From NCBI GenBank assembly GCA_902803585.1, contig CADCQO010000254.1, forward strand, positions 1 to 19,499: a DNA stretch of 19,499 nucleotides. Reading direction: 5' to 3'. Source of the stretch: an uncultured Ruminococcus sp. Its GTDB lineage: Bacteria; Bacillota; Clostridia; Oscillospirales; Acutalibacteraceae. The notes below the pieces were generated by a model that was not told where the DNA came from, did not search any database, and saw only the letters and a list, made by a program, of their open reading frames with translations. How positions within the stretch are numbered: position 1 is the stretch's first letter; every line of letters starts with the position of its first letter. The position numbers and the translations under genes are program-made. Shown here in pieces: positions 1 through 7,451 of this stretch.

Positions 1-65
1 ATCGTCTTAACTGTTAAAAGCCCCTGTATGTTTTGGCTGATTTCAGCAATCTGTACTACACAGCA

Positions 66-500
66 TCATCCGCAGCCGCCGCAGGTTGCACAGCTTCCGG
101 AACAGGAAGGAGAATAATCGGCTGTTTCGGGATCTTCTCCGTCAAAGGACTTCTGAATGATCGCACTTACACGGTTAATCAGAACATCAAGAGCGTCTTT
201 GGCGTCGTTGTAGTTCATCATGCTCTGATTGGACATGATCTCTCCATAGCAGCGGCGCATTTCACGGCTGATTTCACGGATTTTTTCGCCGTTACGTTCT
301 TCTTCGGGCTTTTCATTTTCTTCGCTGAGAGCAGTACGCTTATCGCTGAATGCGCTGATGATTCTCTGCAGTTCCTCATCGTTATCGGCATTCTGCTTTG
401 CCAGCTGATAGTTGACGAAAACGTCCTCCTGCTGAATCTTTTTGCCCAATGCCCTTGTCAGAGCGATAACGTCCATTTCATTTATGTTTGTCATTTCCAT
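66..500 (-). CDS. YlbF/YmcA-family protein with cysteine-rich C-terminal tail
   Basis: Small, mostly helical, acidic 144-residue protein of the YlbF/YmcA (DUF964) type. In Bacillus subtilis, YlbF and YmcA form a complex with YaaT that affects RNase Y-dependent mRNA processing and development. I chose the ATG at 500 because AAAGGAG (511-517) lies 10 nt upstream; an in-frame ATG further up at 533 has no such site. The body (about residues 10-118) is charged helix, with a Glu/Lys-rich stretch near 56-72. The last twelve residues contain four cysteines (C133, C137, C140, C143) among Gly and Ser, which looks like a metal or Fe-S ligand tail. It lies 104 nt downstream of miaB on the same strand, so cotranscription is likely. 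Family assignment is fairly sure; the exact role is not. Confidence 0.8.
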   Translation of the reverse strand: MEMTNINEMDVIALTRALGKKIQQEDVFVNYQLAKQNADNDEELQRIISAFSDKRTALSEENEKPEEERNGEKIREISREMRRCYGEIMSNQSMMNYNDAKDALDVLINRVSAIIQKSFDGEDPETADYSPSCSGSCATCGGCG

Positions 501-604
501 AATATTTTTTCTCCTTTGATTTGTATTTATCAATTTGTGCGCTGCCTCTGTACGGCACTTGCACAGAGATAACCCTATCGTGCGTTTTCCCGCGGCTGTG
601 CTTC

Positions 605-2017
605 TTACACGACCAGCAATTTTCCTCTGAGGATAAAGTTACGGGCTTCTGTAATTTCTGCTGTCTGGAAAGTACCGATTAAATCTGTTCCACCGCTGAC
701 TTCCACCACGACACCGCCGTGTGTTCTTGCATTCAATATACCATCCCTTGCTTGTTCTTCCACAAGAACACGATAACGCTTTCCTACCATTGAAGCCGTG
801 CGTCTGGCAGATATTTCTTCCTGAAGCTTCAGCAATCTTCCCATGCGTTCTGCTTTGACTTCATGGGAATAAGGATCTTCCATTGCTGCCGCAGGTGTAC
901 CGACACGGGGCGAGTAAATAAACGTGAAAAGGGAAGTAAATTCCACCTTCGCAATCAGGTCAAGGGTTTGCTGAAAGTCTTCTTCCGTTTCATTCGGAAA
1001 ACCGACAATAACATCGCTTGTCAGTGCCAGATCAGGAATACGGCTTTTGGCGTAATCGACAATTTCAAGATACTTTTCTACTGTATAGTGCCGGTTCATG
1101 CGCTGTAAAATCTGGTTGCTGCCGCTCTGAAACGGCAGATGCAGGTGAGTGGAAATCTTCGGATTCTCAGCCATTACATCAATCAGTTCTTTAGAAGCAT
1201 CTTTCGGATGAGAAGTCATAAAGCTCAGCCAGAAATCTCCTTCGATGTCCGCTACACTTTTCAGAAGCTGCGGAAAGCGTATGCCTTCGGTCAGACCTTT
1301 GCCATAGGAATTGACATTCTGTCCTAAAAGCGTGATTTCCTTATAGCCTGATGCCACCATATTTCTTGCCTCTGACAAGATATATTCGGCGCTGCGGCTT
1401 CTCTCTCGTCCCCTGACATACGGCACAATACAGTAAGTGCAAAAGTTATCACAGCCGTACATCACAGGCAGCCAGCCTTTGAAGCTGCCGTCCCTGTGCA
1501 GCGGAATACCTTCGTACAGCTTGCCGTCATCATAGCCGCGTTCCAGACGGCGTTTACCCGTTGTAACAGCATGGAACAGCAGTTCCGGAAAACGGTGGAT
1601 AACGTGAGTTCCAAACACCAGTCCCACATACGGAAAACTCTTATAAATTTTCTCGGCAATATGCTCCTGTTCCATCATGCAGCCGCACAAGGCAATCAGC
1701 AGTGAAGGCTTCTGCCTTTTCAGCACTTTCAATGCGCCGACATTTCCGAAAACACGGTCTTCTGCGTGTTCTCTGACAGCACAGGTATTGAAAATGATAA
1801 TATCAGCCTCTTCCTTGCTTTCTGTCAGAACACACCCCATTTGCAGAAGCATTCCTTTCAGCTTCTCACTGTCCGCTACATTCTGCTGACAGCCGTAAGT
1901 ATGGACAAACGCTTTCGGCGCAGAAGTATGATAACGGTCAGTAAGAATATCAGAAAGCAGTGATATATATTCCTGCTGCTGCGGCGGATAAGTTTCTGTG
2001 ATCTTTTTGTCGGACAA
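605..2017 (-). CDS. miaB: tRNA-2-methylthio-N6-dimethylallyladenosine synthase MiaB
   Basis: Radical-SAM methylthiotransferase that adds a methylthio group to i6A37 of tRNAs reading UNN codons. The 470 residues show all expected parts. The N-terminal UPF0004 domain carries three cluster ligands: C43 in YGCQQN, C79 in FNTCAVRE, and C113 in CGCMMEQ. The radical-SAM domain carries CxxxCxxC at C189, C193 and C196 (CDNFCTYC). A TRAM-like RNA-binding domain occupies roughly the last 65 residues. The start is TTG (2015-2017), preceded by AGGAGGG (2025-2031) at 7-nt spacing, which makes it convincing despite the rare codon. The usual YGCQMN motif reads YGCQQN here, a minor change. It sits alone between the his operon terminator and the YlbF-family gene. 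Confidence 0.96.
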   Translation of the reverse strand: MSDKKITETYPPQQQEYISLLSDILTDRYHTSAPKAFVHTYGCQQNVADSEKLKGMLLQMGCVLTESKEEADIIIFNTCAVREHAEDRVFGNVGALKVLKRQKPSLLIALCGCMMEQEHIAEKIYKSFPYVGLVFGTHVIHRFPELLFHAVTTGKRRLERGYDDGKLYEGIPLHRDGSFKGWLPVMYGCDNFCTYCIVPYVRGRERSRSAEYILSEARNMVASGYKEITLLGQNVNSYGKGLTEGIRFPQLLKSVADIEGDFWLSFMTSHPKDASKELIDVMAENPKISTHLHLPFQSGSNQILQRMNRHYTVEKYLEIVDYAKSRIPDLALTSDVIVGFPNETEEDFQQTLDLIAKVEFTSLFTFIYSPRVGTPAAAMEDPYSHEVKAERMGRLLKLQEEISARRTASMVGKRYRVLVEEQARDGILNARTHGGVVVEVSGGTDLIGTFQTAEITEARNFILRGKLLVV

Positions 2018-2150
2018 GAGCGATCCCTCCTGTGTTATATTATCAGCATTATCATCTGTTTTCAGGCGTCAAAATGCCGTTCTTTTTATTGTAACATATT
2101 CCGTCAGGTTATTCAACTACTGATTTGTGATAAATTTACTCTTTTAAAGT

Positions 2151-2187
2151 AAAAACAAACTGCACAGTTCCTTACACGCCATGCAGT
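2151..2187 (-). terminator. probable Rho-independent terminator of the his operon
   Basis: On the minus strand, just after the hisE stop, ACTGCA and TGCAGT (2182-2187 and 2159-2164) can pair around a 17-nt loop and are followed by TTTGTTTTTAC. The stem is short and the loop large, so this is a moderate call. Its position at the end of the his genes supports it. Confidence 0.45.
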
Positions 2188-2208
2188 CTGTGATGAATGC
2201 AATCAAAA

Positions 2209-2544
2209 TCAGGTGTTTTTGTCTACGGTATGGAACTGCTTGAGGTTGCCCGTTTTCTGACTGCGTTTTGCAAGCTCATTCATTACTTCGTCTACCGTAA
2301 TACCCTGCTGTACCATCATGACAAACAAATGATACATCAGGTCGGAAATTTCCAGCACTGTTTCTTTATTGTCGCCGTTTTTAGCAGCGATAACGGTTTC
2401 TGTGCATTCTTCGCCAACTTTTTTCAGGATTTTATCCAGTCCCTTTTCAAACAGATAACAGGTGTAGGAACCTTCCTGCTTGTTCTGCTTTCTGTCTACA
2501 ATCGTTTCGTACAAAGCGTACAGTTCATTATTATTTTCCGTCAT
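2209..2544 (-). CDS. hisE: Phosphoribosyl-ATP diphosphatase HisE
   Basis: Hydrolyses phosphoribosyl-ATP to phosphoribosyl-AMP, the second step of histidine synthesis. The 111-residue all-helical protein has the family core SYTCYLFEKGLDKILKKVGE and the acidic metal-binding pattern EExxE (E45, E46, E49) followed by ExxD (E65, D68), as in MazG-like pyrophosphatases. The ATG at 2544 is preceded by GGAGGAAT and overlaps the end of hisI by 14 nt, which suggests translational coupling. In enterobacteria hisE is fused to hisI; here the two are separate genes. Last gene of the operon. Confidence 0.95.
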   Translation of the reverse strand: MTENNNELYALYETIVDRKQNKQEGSYTCYLFEKGLDKILKKVGEECTETVIAAKNGDNKETVLEISDLMYHLFVMMVQQGITVDEVMNELAKRSQKTGNLKQFHTVDKNT

Positions 2545-2884
2545 GATGATATTCCTCCCATAATTGATGAAAAAAGCATGAGTGACTTCCCGTATGACAA
2601 GCAGGGCCTATCTGGTCAACAATCACCAGCAACGTGTCTTTGTCACAATCTCCCCTGATGTCTACAACCTTCTGCAGATGACCGCTGGTGGCGCCTTTGT
2701 TCCAGAGTTCCTGACGGGAACGGCTGTAAAACCATGTATAGCCCGTTTCAAACGTCTTGCGCATAGATTCACGGTTCATATACGCCAGCATCAGCACCTG
2801 ACCTGTGGAACGTTCCTGCACAATGGCGGGCAGCAGTTCTGCTTTCTGAAAATAGTCCCCGATAAAGTCCATTGATTTTGTCAT
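2531..2884 (-). CDS. hisI: Phosphoribosyl-AMP cyclohydrolase HisI
   Basis: Opens the adenine ring of phosphoribosyl-AMP to give ProFAR, the third pathway step. The 117-residue protein has the metal-binding motif DCDKD (D79, C80, D81, D83) and the C-terminal zinc ligands C96 and C103 in ACHTGSHSCF. It also has the typical MLAYMNRES and TFETGYTWFYSRSR stretches. I start it at the ATG at 2884, which has AAGGGG 9 nt upstream. The longer in-frame alternative at 2935 would add 17 low-complexity residues and overlap hisA. It begins 16 nt after hisA and overlaps hisE by 14 nt. Confidence 0.95.
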   Translation of the reverse strand: MTKSMDFIGDYFQKAELLPAIVQERSTGQVLMLAYMNRESMRKTFETGYTWFYSRSRQELWNKGATSGHLQKVVDIRGDCDKDTLLVIVDQIGPACHTGSHSCFFHQLWEEYHHDGK

Positions 2885-2900
2885 GGCATTGTTCCCCTTA

Positions 2901-3632
2901 CTACTGTTTTTCTTCGGCAGCTTCTGCAACGGCAATCGCCTGTTTCAGGTCAAGACCTCCCGTATAAACTGCCTTGCCGCTGATAGCACCGTAAAGCTGT
3001 AATGCTGTCAGATTGATAATATCCTTGAGATTGGCAACACCGCCCGAAGCAATGATTTTACATTTTACAGCTGCCTGCAATTCGTCAAGCATTGTCAGGT
3101 TGGGACCTGAAAGCATACCGTCTTTGGAAATATCTGTGAAAATCAGGTATTTTACGCCGATAGCTTCCATCTCCTTTGCCAGAGTGATGAAATCCACCTC
3201 AGAGGTATCAATCCAGCCTTCTGCCGAAACCATACCGTCACGGGCATCAATACTGACAGCGACACGGTCAGCATATTTTTTGACTGCCGCTTTGACAAAA
3301 TCAGGGGCTTTGATAGCCGCCGAACCAAGTATTACCCGATCAATGCCGTTTTCCAGATAGAAATCGACAGCTTCCATATCACGGATACCACCGCCGACCT
3401 CAATATGAAGGTCACAGCTTTTTCTGACTGACAAAATCAGGTCAGAGTTAACGCGCTTACCGTCCTTTGCACCGTCCAGATCTACCATGTGCAGCCAGCT
3501 TGCACCGTCTGCTTCAAACTTTCTGGCAGTGTCCACCGCACTTCCGGCTACCTTGTGTGCCGTAGAATAATCTCCCTTGTATAATCTGACGCAGTTACCG
3601 TCCTTAATATCAATAGCAGGTAAAATGATCAT
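2901..3632 (-). CDS. hisA: ProFAR isomerase HisA
   Basis: Phosphoribosylformimino-5-aminoimidazole carboxamide ribotide isomerase, a (beta/alpha)8 barrel that converts ProFAR to PRFAR. It is 243 residues long, normal for the family. The catalytic aspartates are D8 (LPAIDIKDG) and D129 (VSIDARDG). Phosphate-binding glycine motifs are visible at VGGGIRD (79-85) and IASGGV in the C-terminal half. The ATG at 3632 is preceded by AAAGGAC at 8-nt spacing; the upstream ATG at 3677 would overlap hisB and lacks support. The next enzyme in the pathway, HisHF, is not encoded beside it, which is unusual: hisB lies 34 nt upstream and hisI 16 nt downstream. Confidence 0.96.
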   Translation of the reverse strand: MIILPAIDIKDGNCVRLYKGDYSTAHKVAGSAVDTARKFEADGASWLHMVDLDGAKDGKRVNSDLILSVRKSCDLHIEVGGGIRDMEAVDFYLENGIDRVILGSAAIKAPDFVKAAVKKYADRVAVSIDARDGMVSAEGWIDTSEVDFITLAKEMEAIGVKYLIFTDISKDGMLSGPNLTMLDELQAAVKCKIIASGGVANLKDIINLTALQLYGAISGKAVYTGGLDLKQAIAVAEAAEEKQ

Positions 3633-3666
3633 ATTGATCCGTCCTTTCTGTATATCACACCGTTTA

Positions 3667-4245
3667 TTACAATACACCCTTTGTTGATAAGGGCTGTGTT
3701 CCTCCCAATGGCTGTACCGCTGTCTTTAAAGCGTGGGCAAGTGCCTTGTAAAGGGCTTCTGTGATGTGGTGAGAGTTCTTTCCATAAACTGCTCTGAGAT
3801 GCAGCGTGATACCCGCATTGAATGCCAGTGCCCGCATGAATTCCTCTGTCATGCAGCTGTCATAACCGCCTATCCTTTCCTCAGGAAATACAGCATCGAA
3901 CACCAGAAACGGCCGTCCGCTGATATCCAGTGAACAAAAGCCGAGTGCTTCGTCCATGGGAATATAAAACGAGCCGTATCGTGCAATACCGCCCTTGCTG
4001 CCGAGTGCCTTTGAAAGTGCCTGACCGATAACGATGCCGGTATCTTCGATCGTATGGTGACAATCCACCTCTAAATCACCCTTTACACGGACGGTCAATC
4101 CTAAACCGCCGTGAACCGCCAATGCTGTAAGCATATGGTCAAAAAAGCCGATGCCTGTATCAATATCGACAGCACCGCCGTCCAAAGCCAAACTGACATG
4201 AATATCTGTTTCCTTTGTTTTGCGGTCAATGGTTGCCTGACGCAT
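3667..4245 (-). CDS. hisB: Imidazoleglycerol-phosphate dehydratase HisB
   Basis: Dehydrates imidazole glycerol phosphate to imidazole acetol phosphate. The 192-residue, monofunctional form lacks the histidinol-phosphatase domain seen in enterobacteria. The manganese-binding motifs are complete: FFDHML (H37), DCHHTIEDTG (H63, H64, E67) and KNSHHITE (H159, H160, E163). The ATG at 4245 has GAGGTG 8 nt upstream. It is separated from hisC by 161 nt that hold a terminator-like hairpin and a promoter, so hisB probably heads a second transcript carrying hisBAIE. Confidence 0.97.
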   Translation of the reverse strand: MRQATIDRKTKETDIHVSLALDGGAVDIDTGIGFFDHMLTALAVHGGLGLTVRVKGDLEVDCHHTIEDTGIVIGQALSKALGSKGGIARYGSFYIPMDEALGFCSLDISGRPFLVFDAVFPEERIGGYDSCMTEEFMRALAFNAGITLHLRAVYGKNSHHITEALYKALAHALKTAVQPLGGTQPLSTKGVL

Positions 4246-4282
4246 TGCTGCTTCACCTCATCGCATAAGTATGTTTCATTAT

Positions 4283-4317
4283 AAAAAGGCAATACCGCAA
4301 ATATCTGCGATACTGCC
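4283..4317 (-). terminator. strong intrinsic terminator in the hisC-hisB spacer
   Basis: Positions 4288-4317 form a 12-bp stem (two G-U pairs) with a 6-nt loop; the minus-strand arms are GGCAGTATCGCA and TGCGGTATTGCC. TTTTTATAAT follows directly. Transcripts entering from hisC would meet a complete terminator here. The 5' arm is overlapped by the predicted start of the hisB promoter. Confidence 0.7.
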
Positions 4318-4320
4318 CTT

Positions 4321-4349
4321 AGTATAACTCTTTTTGAACGGTTTGTAAA
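4321..4349 (-). promoter_or_regulatory. internal sigma-A promoter for hisBAIE
   Basis: Minus-strand TTTACA (4344-4349) and TATACT (4321-4326) are separated by exactly 17 nt. Transcription would start near 4314, inside the 5' arm of the terminator hairpin. A transcript from this promoter would therefore lack the full stem and escape termination. Confidence 0.6.
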
Positions 4350-4406
4350 CTAAAAATTGGTCAAATGCAAAAGCTCTTGCCATTTTTGAGCATAATCATC
4401 AAAAGT

Positions 4407-5489
4407 TTAATGCTTTTCGGAAAGTTCTTTTTCAATAATGTACTTTTCGACCAGCCGCAGCAATTCCTTGTTTTCCTCATCACTGCCTGTTGTAATGCGC
4501 AGGGCACTTACTTTGCCGAAATAGCGCACTGCTACACCGTTTTCCAGCAGGTAGCGGAAAATCGCCTGTGCAGAAGATGTGCGGATAAAAACAAAATTGG
4601 CACACGGCTGTGCAATGTCAAACGGCAGGCAATAGGTTTCTTTCAATTGCAGGAATGCTTTGTAGAGCTGTGCGGTATTGTCAATGATCGTGCGGCAGCG
4701 TTCTCTGAGCAGTTCCTTTTGCCGATAAATCGCTGTACCGAAACGCTGGGTCACGGTATTGACATTATAAGGTGATTTAACCGCCCGCAGTGCATTTGTA
4801 ATTTTCGGATTGGCTACTGCAAAACCTAAACGGATAGCTGCTGAACCGACAGCTTTGGAGGCAGTTTTGAGAACAATCAGGTTATCGTAATCTGCCGCTT
4901 CTTTCAGAACAGACTGATCCCAGAAATCCATATACGCCTCGTCCAATACAACCAGCGCTTTGACGGAGGTAATCAGACGGCGGACATCTTCGGCCGTCAT
5001 GCCCTGTCCTGTGGGGTTGCAGGGATTAGAAAAAATCACCATATCGGCATGATTTTCGTTGACTGTGCGGATAAGGTCGTCTGCTCTGATCTGCATCAGT
5101 TCGTTTTTATCATAGGCAATGACTTTATTTTCAGACAGGAACGAATAAAAGCTGTACATACTGAAATCCGGCTCGGCAACCACCACTGTACTGTTTTTTT
5201 GCAGCATTGCTGAAGCCAGAAGATAAAGCATTTCGTCCGAACCGTTGGTGGCAGTGATATGGGCGGGATTCAGACCGTAATAGTCCGCAAACGCAGCAAT
5301 CAGTTCTTTTGCCATCGGGTCAGGGTAGCGATTGAAGTCCAATGTGTCAACAATGCTTTTGAACTCGTCACGCAGAACCTGCGGCATCGAAAAAAAGGAC
5401 TCATTGGCATCAAGGCGGATACGATACTGTCCTTCTATCGGCTGATAAGGCTCTAATGTGCGTACCTTATCGCATAATTCATAAGGCAT
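4407..5489 (-). CDS. hisC: Histidinol-phosphate aminotransferase HisC
   Basis: PLP-dependent fold-type I transaminase that converts imidazole acetol phosphate to histidinol phosphate using glutamate. It is 360 residues long, typical for the family. Visible features are RLDANES near residue 25, NGSDE (82-86) for cofactor phosphate contact, SNPCNPTG (154-161), DEAYMDF (183-189) and the PLP lysine K212 in KTASKAVGSAAIRLG. The ATG at 5489 is preceded by AGGGAGTG. It begins 25 nt after hisD and is the last gene before the internal terminator/promoter element. Confidence 0.95.
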   Translation of the reverse strand: MPYELCDKVRTLEPYQPIEGQYRIRLDANESFFSMPQVLRDEFKSIVDTLDFNRYPDPMAKELIAAFADYYGLNPAHITATNGSDEMLYLLASAMLQKNSTVVVAEPDFSMYSFYSFLSENKVIAYDKNELMQIRADDLIRTVNENHADMVIFSNPCNPTGQGMTAEDVRRLITSVKALVVLDEAYMDFWDQSVLKEAADYDNLIVLKTASKAVGSAAIRLGFAVANPKITNALRAVKSPYNVNTVTQRFGTAIYRQKELLRERCRTIIDNTAQLYKAFLQLKETYCLPFDIAQPCANFVFIRTSSAQAIFRYLLENGVAVRYFGKVSALRITTGSDEENKELLRLVEKYIIEKELSEKH

Positions 5490-5514
5490 GATATTTTCAC
5501 TCCCTCTGTTGCTG

Positions 5515-6807
5515 TTACTGATCTTCGTATCTTACGATGATGGAATTGGCGTGAGCTGTCAGACCCTCTGTATTGGCAAAGCGGATAATATCGTCTTTGT
5601 CTGCCTGAAGTGCTTCATTCGTATAGTAAATAAAACTGGATTTTTTGATGAAGCTGTCAACGGACAGCGGAGAGAAAAACCGCGCTGTACCGCTTGTCGG
5701 CAGAACGTGGTTGGGACCTGCAAAATAGTCGCCCAGCGGTTCGGGTGAATAGTTGCCAAGGAACACCGAACCGGCGTTATCTAACTTGCCGACATATTCC
5801 AGCGGATTTTCACAGCACACTTCAAGGTGTTCGGGAGCAAGGTCGTTTGCCATCTGTACGGCTTTTTCCATTGTGTCACAGACAATAATCACACCGAAAC
5901 GGCTGAGGGATTCCTCAATGATTTCCTTTCGGGAAAGTGTCTGTACCTGCCGTTCCAGTTCCTTGACAGCAGCGTCTGCCATTTCCTGTGAGGTTGTTAC
6001 CAGAATAGCAGATGCCAGACGGTCATGCTCCGCCTGTGACATCAGGTCCGCTGCCAGATATTTCGGATCAGCGGTATTATCTGCCAGAACCAGAATTTCA
6101 CTGGGCCCTGCAATCATGTCAATGTCAACTACACCATACAGCAGTTTTTTGGCTGTCGCTACATAAATGTTGCCGGGTCCGACTATTTTATCTACCTTCG
6201 GAACACTTTCTGTGCCGTAAGCCAAAGCAGCAACAGCCTGTGCACCGCCCATCAGGAATACCCTGTCGACACCTGCAATAGAAGCTGCTGCCATAATATC
6301 AGGGTTGGGCTTACCATCTTTCTGCGGGGGCGTTACCATAATCAGTTCCTTAACGCCTGCAATTTTAGCCGGAATGGCATTCATCAGCACAGATGAAGGA
6401 TAGGCTGCTGTGCCGCCCGGAACATACAGTCCGACACGAGCCAGCCCACGGATACGCTGTCCCAGAATAACGCCGCTGTCCTTTGTCGTCAGCCAGCTCT
6501 GCTGCTTCTGACGGGCGTGAAAATCCGCAATATTGCGGGCTGCTTTTTCAAGTGTTTCGATAAAAGCAGGGTCACAGCTTCTAACGGCTTCGTCAATCAC
6601 TTCTTTTGACACTTCAAAGCATTCTGGTGCTTTGCCGTCAAATTTTATAGTATAGTCACGGACAGCCTGATCGCCGTTGATTCTGACGTTCTCGATGATC
6701 TCTTTGACGACTGCTGATACATTATCGTTGGTGCTGCGGTTTCTTTCCTCTACTTTCTGCAAAAAGGCTTTTTCGGTTACGCCGTCAGCCTTGATTACGT
6801 TAATCAT
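5515..6807 (-). CDS. hisD: Histidinol dehydrogenase HisD
   Basis: Zinc enzyme that oxidises histidinol to histidine in two NAD-dependent steps, the end of the pathway. The 430-residue protein has every active-site residue at positions close to the E. coli enzyme: zinc ligands Q258, H261 (SQAEHDR), D360 and H419, and the catalytic pair E326-H327 in LAPEHLE. The GPGNIYVATAKK and GPSEILV motifs of the NAD/substrate region are present. Its ATG overlaps the hisG stop as ATGA (6804-6807), indicating translational coupling. Confidence 0.97.
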   Translation of the reverse strand: MINVIKADGVTEKAFLQKVEERNRSTNDNVSAVVKEIIENVRINGDQAVRDYTIKFDGKAPECFEVSKEVIDEAVRSCDPAFIETLEKAARNIADFHARQKQQSWLTTKDSGVILGQRIRGLARVGLYVPGGTAAYPSSVLMNAIPAKIAGVKELIMVTPPQKDGKPNPDIMAAASIAGVDRVFLMGGAQAVAALAYGTESVPKVDKIVGPGNIYVATAKKLLYGVVDIDMIAGPSEILVLADNTADPKYLAADLMSQAEHDRLASAILVTTSQEMADAAVKELERQVQTLSRKEIIEESLSRFGVIIVCDTMEKAVQMANDLAPEHLEVCCENPLEYVGKLDNAGSVFLGNYSPEPLGDYFAGPNHVLPTSGTARFFSPLSVDSFIKKSSFIYYTNEALQADKDDIIRFANTEGLTAHANSIIVRYEDQ

Positions 6808-7445
6808 TTCATCTTCGCCCTTTCTTCTTCCATCTTATTTGCTAATGCTTCAATTTCCTGCTTTCTCAGCTTCAGACTTGCTGTATTCGCAATCAGTCTT
6901 GCTGAAATCTGCGCTACATTATCTTCAATAATCACCAGACCGTTTTCCTTGAGGGTAGAACCGGTTTCTACAATATCTACAATGGCATCTGACAAGCCGA
7001 GCAGCGGTGCCAGCTCTACTGAACCTTCAATCTTGATAACACGGATATCCATTCCCTTGCCTTCAAAAAAGCCCCTCGTAACATTCGGATATTTTGTGGC
7101 AATGGTCTTTTCGTTATAGCCTGCGTAAAAGTCGCACCCTGCTTTTCCTGCCAGTGCAAAACGGCATTTGCCGAAACCCAGATCCAGAATTTCGTAAAAG
7201 CTCCTGCCGTTTTCCATGATGGTATCTTTGCCCACGACACCAAGATCACACACGCCGTTTTCTACATATGTGATGACATCGGCAGCCTTTGCCAGAACAA
7301 CTTCTATTTCACCGCTGCCGATCGGCAGAATGAGTCTTCTTCCCTTTTCTCTCACGGCAGTACAATCATAGCCCGCCTGTTCCAGTAAACCAATTGTGTC
7401 CTTTTCCAGTCTGCCTTTGGTCAGTGCTATTCTTAACGGTTTCAT
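6804..7445 (-). CDS. hisG: ATP phosphoribosyltransferase catalytic subunit, short form HisG
   Basis: Catalyses the first committed step, ATP plus PRPP to phosphoribosyl-ATP. At 213 residues it is the short (HisGS) form, which lacks the C-terminal ACT-like histidine-binding domain and works only in a complex with HisZ. That fits hisZ lying 6 nt upstream. The N-terminal LTKGRLEKD (8-16) and the PRPP-binding loop in IVETGSTLKENGL (158-170) are intact. The last 25 residues form a charged helix that ends the short form. Feedback inhibition by histidine would act through HisZ. Confidence 0.96.
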   Translation of the reverse strand: MKPLRIALTKGRLEKDTIGLLEQAGYDCTAVREKGRRLILPIGSGEIEVVLAKAADVITYVENGVCDLGVVGKDTIMENGRSFYEILDLGFGKCRFALAGKAGCDFYAGYNEKTIATKYPNVTRGFFEGKGMDIRVIKIEGSVELAPLLGLSDAIVDIVETGSTLKENGLVIIEDNVAQISARLIANTASLKLRKQEIEALANKMEEERAKMK

Positions 7446-7451
7446 GCCTTC

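Noticed and set aside
541..604. A terminator between miaB and the YlbF-family gene (CTCTGT-11-ACAGAG)
   Set aside because: The 6-bp stem is not followed by a U-run on the minus strand, so read-through is expected.
2037..2072. A promoter for miaB from TTGACG or an extended TGATAATAT
   Set aside because: The spacing from TTGACG to any -10 is wrong (13 or 22 nt), and the extended -10 would start the transcript inside the ribosome binding site.
2197..2658. A 153-residue plus-strand open frame opposite hisE and hisI
   Set aside because: It is antisense to both enzymes, whose catalytic motifs are intact, and its own translation shows no family features.
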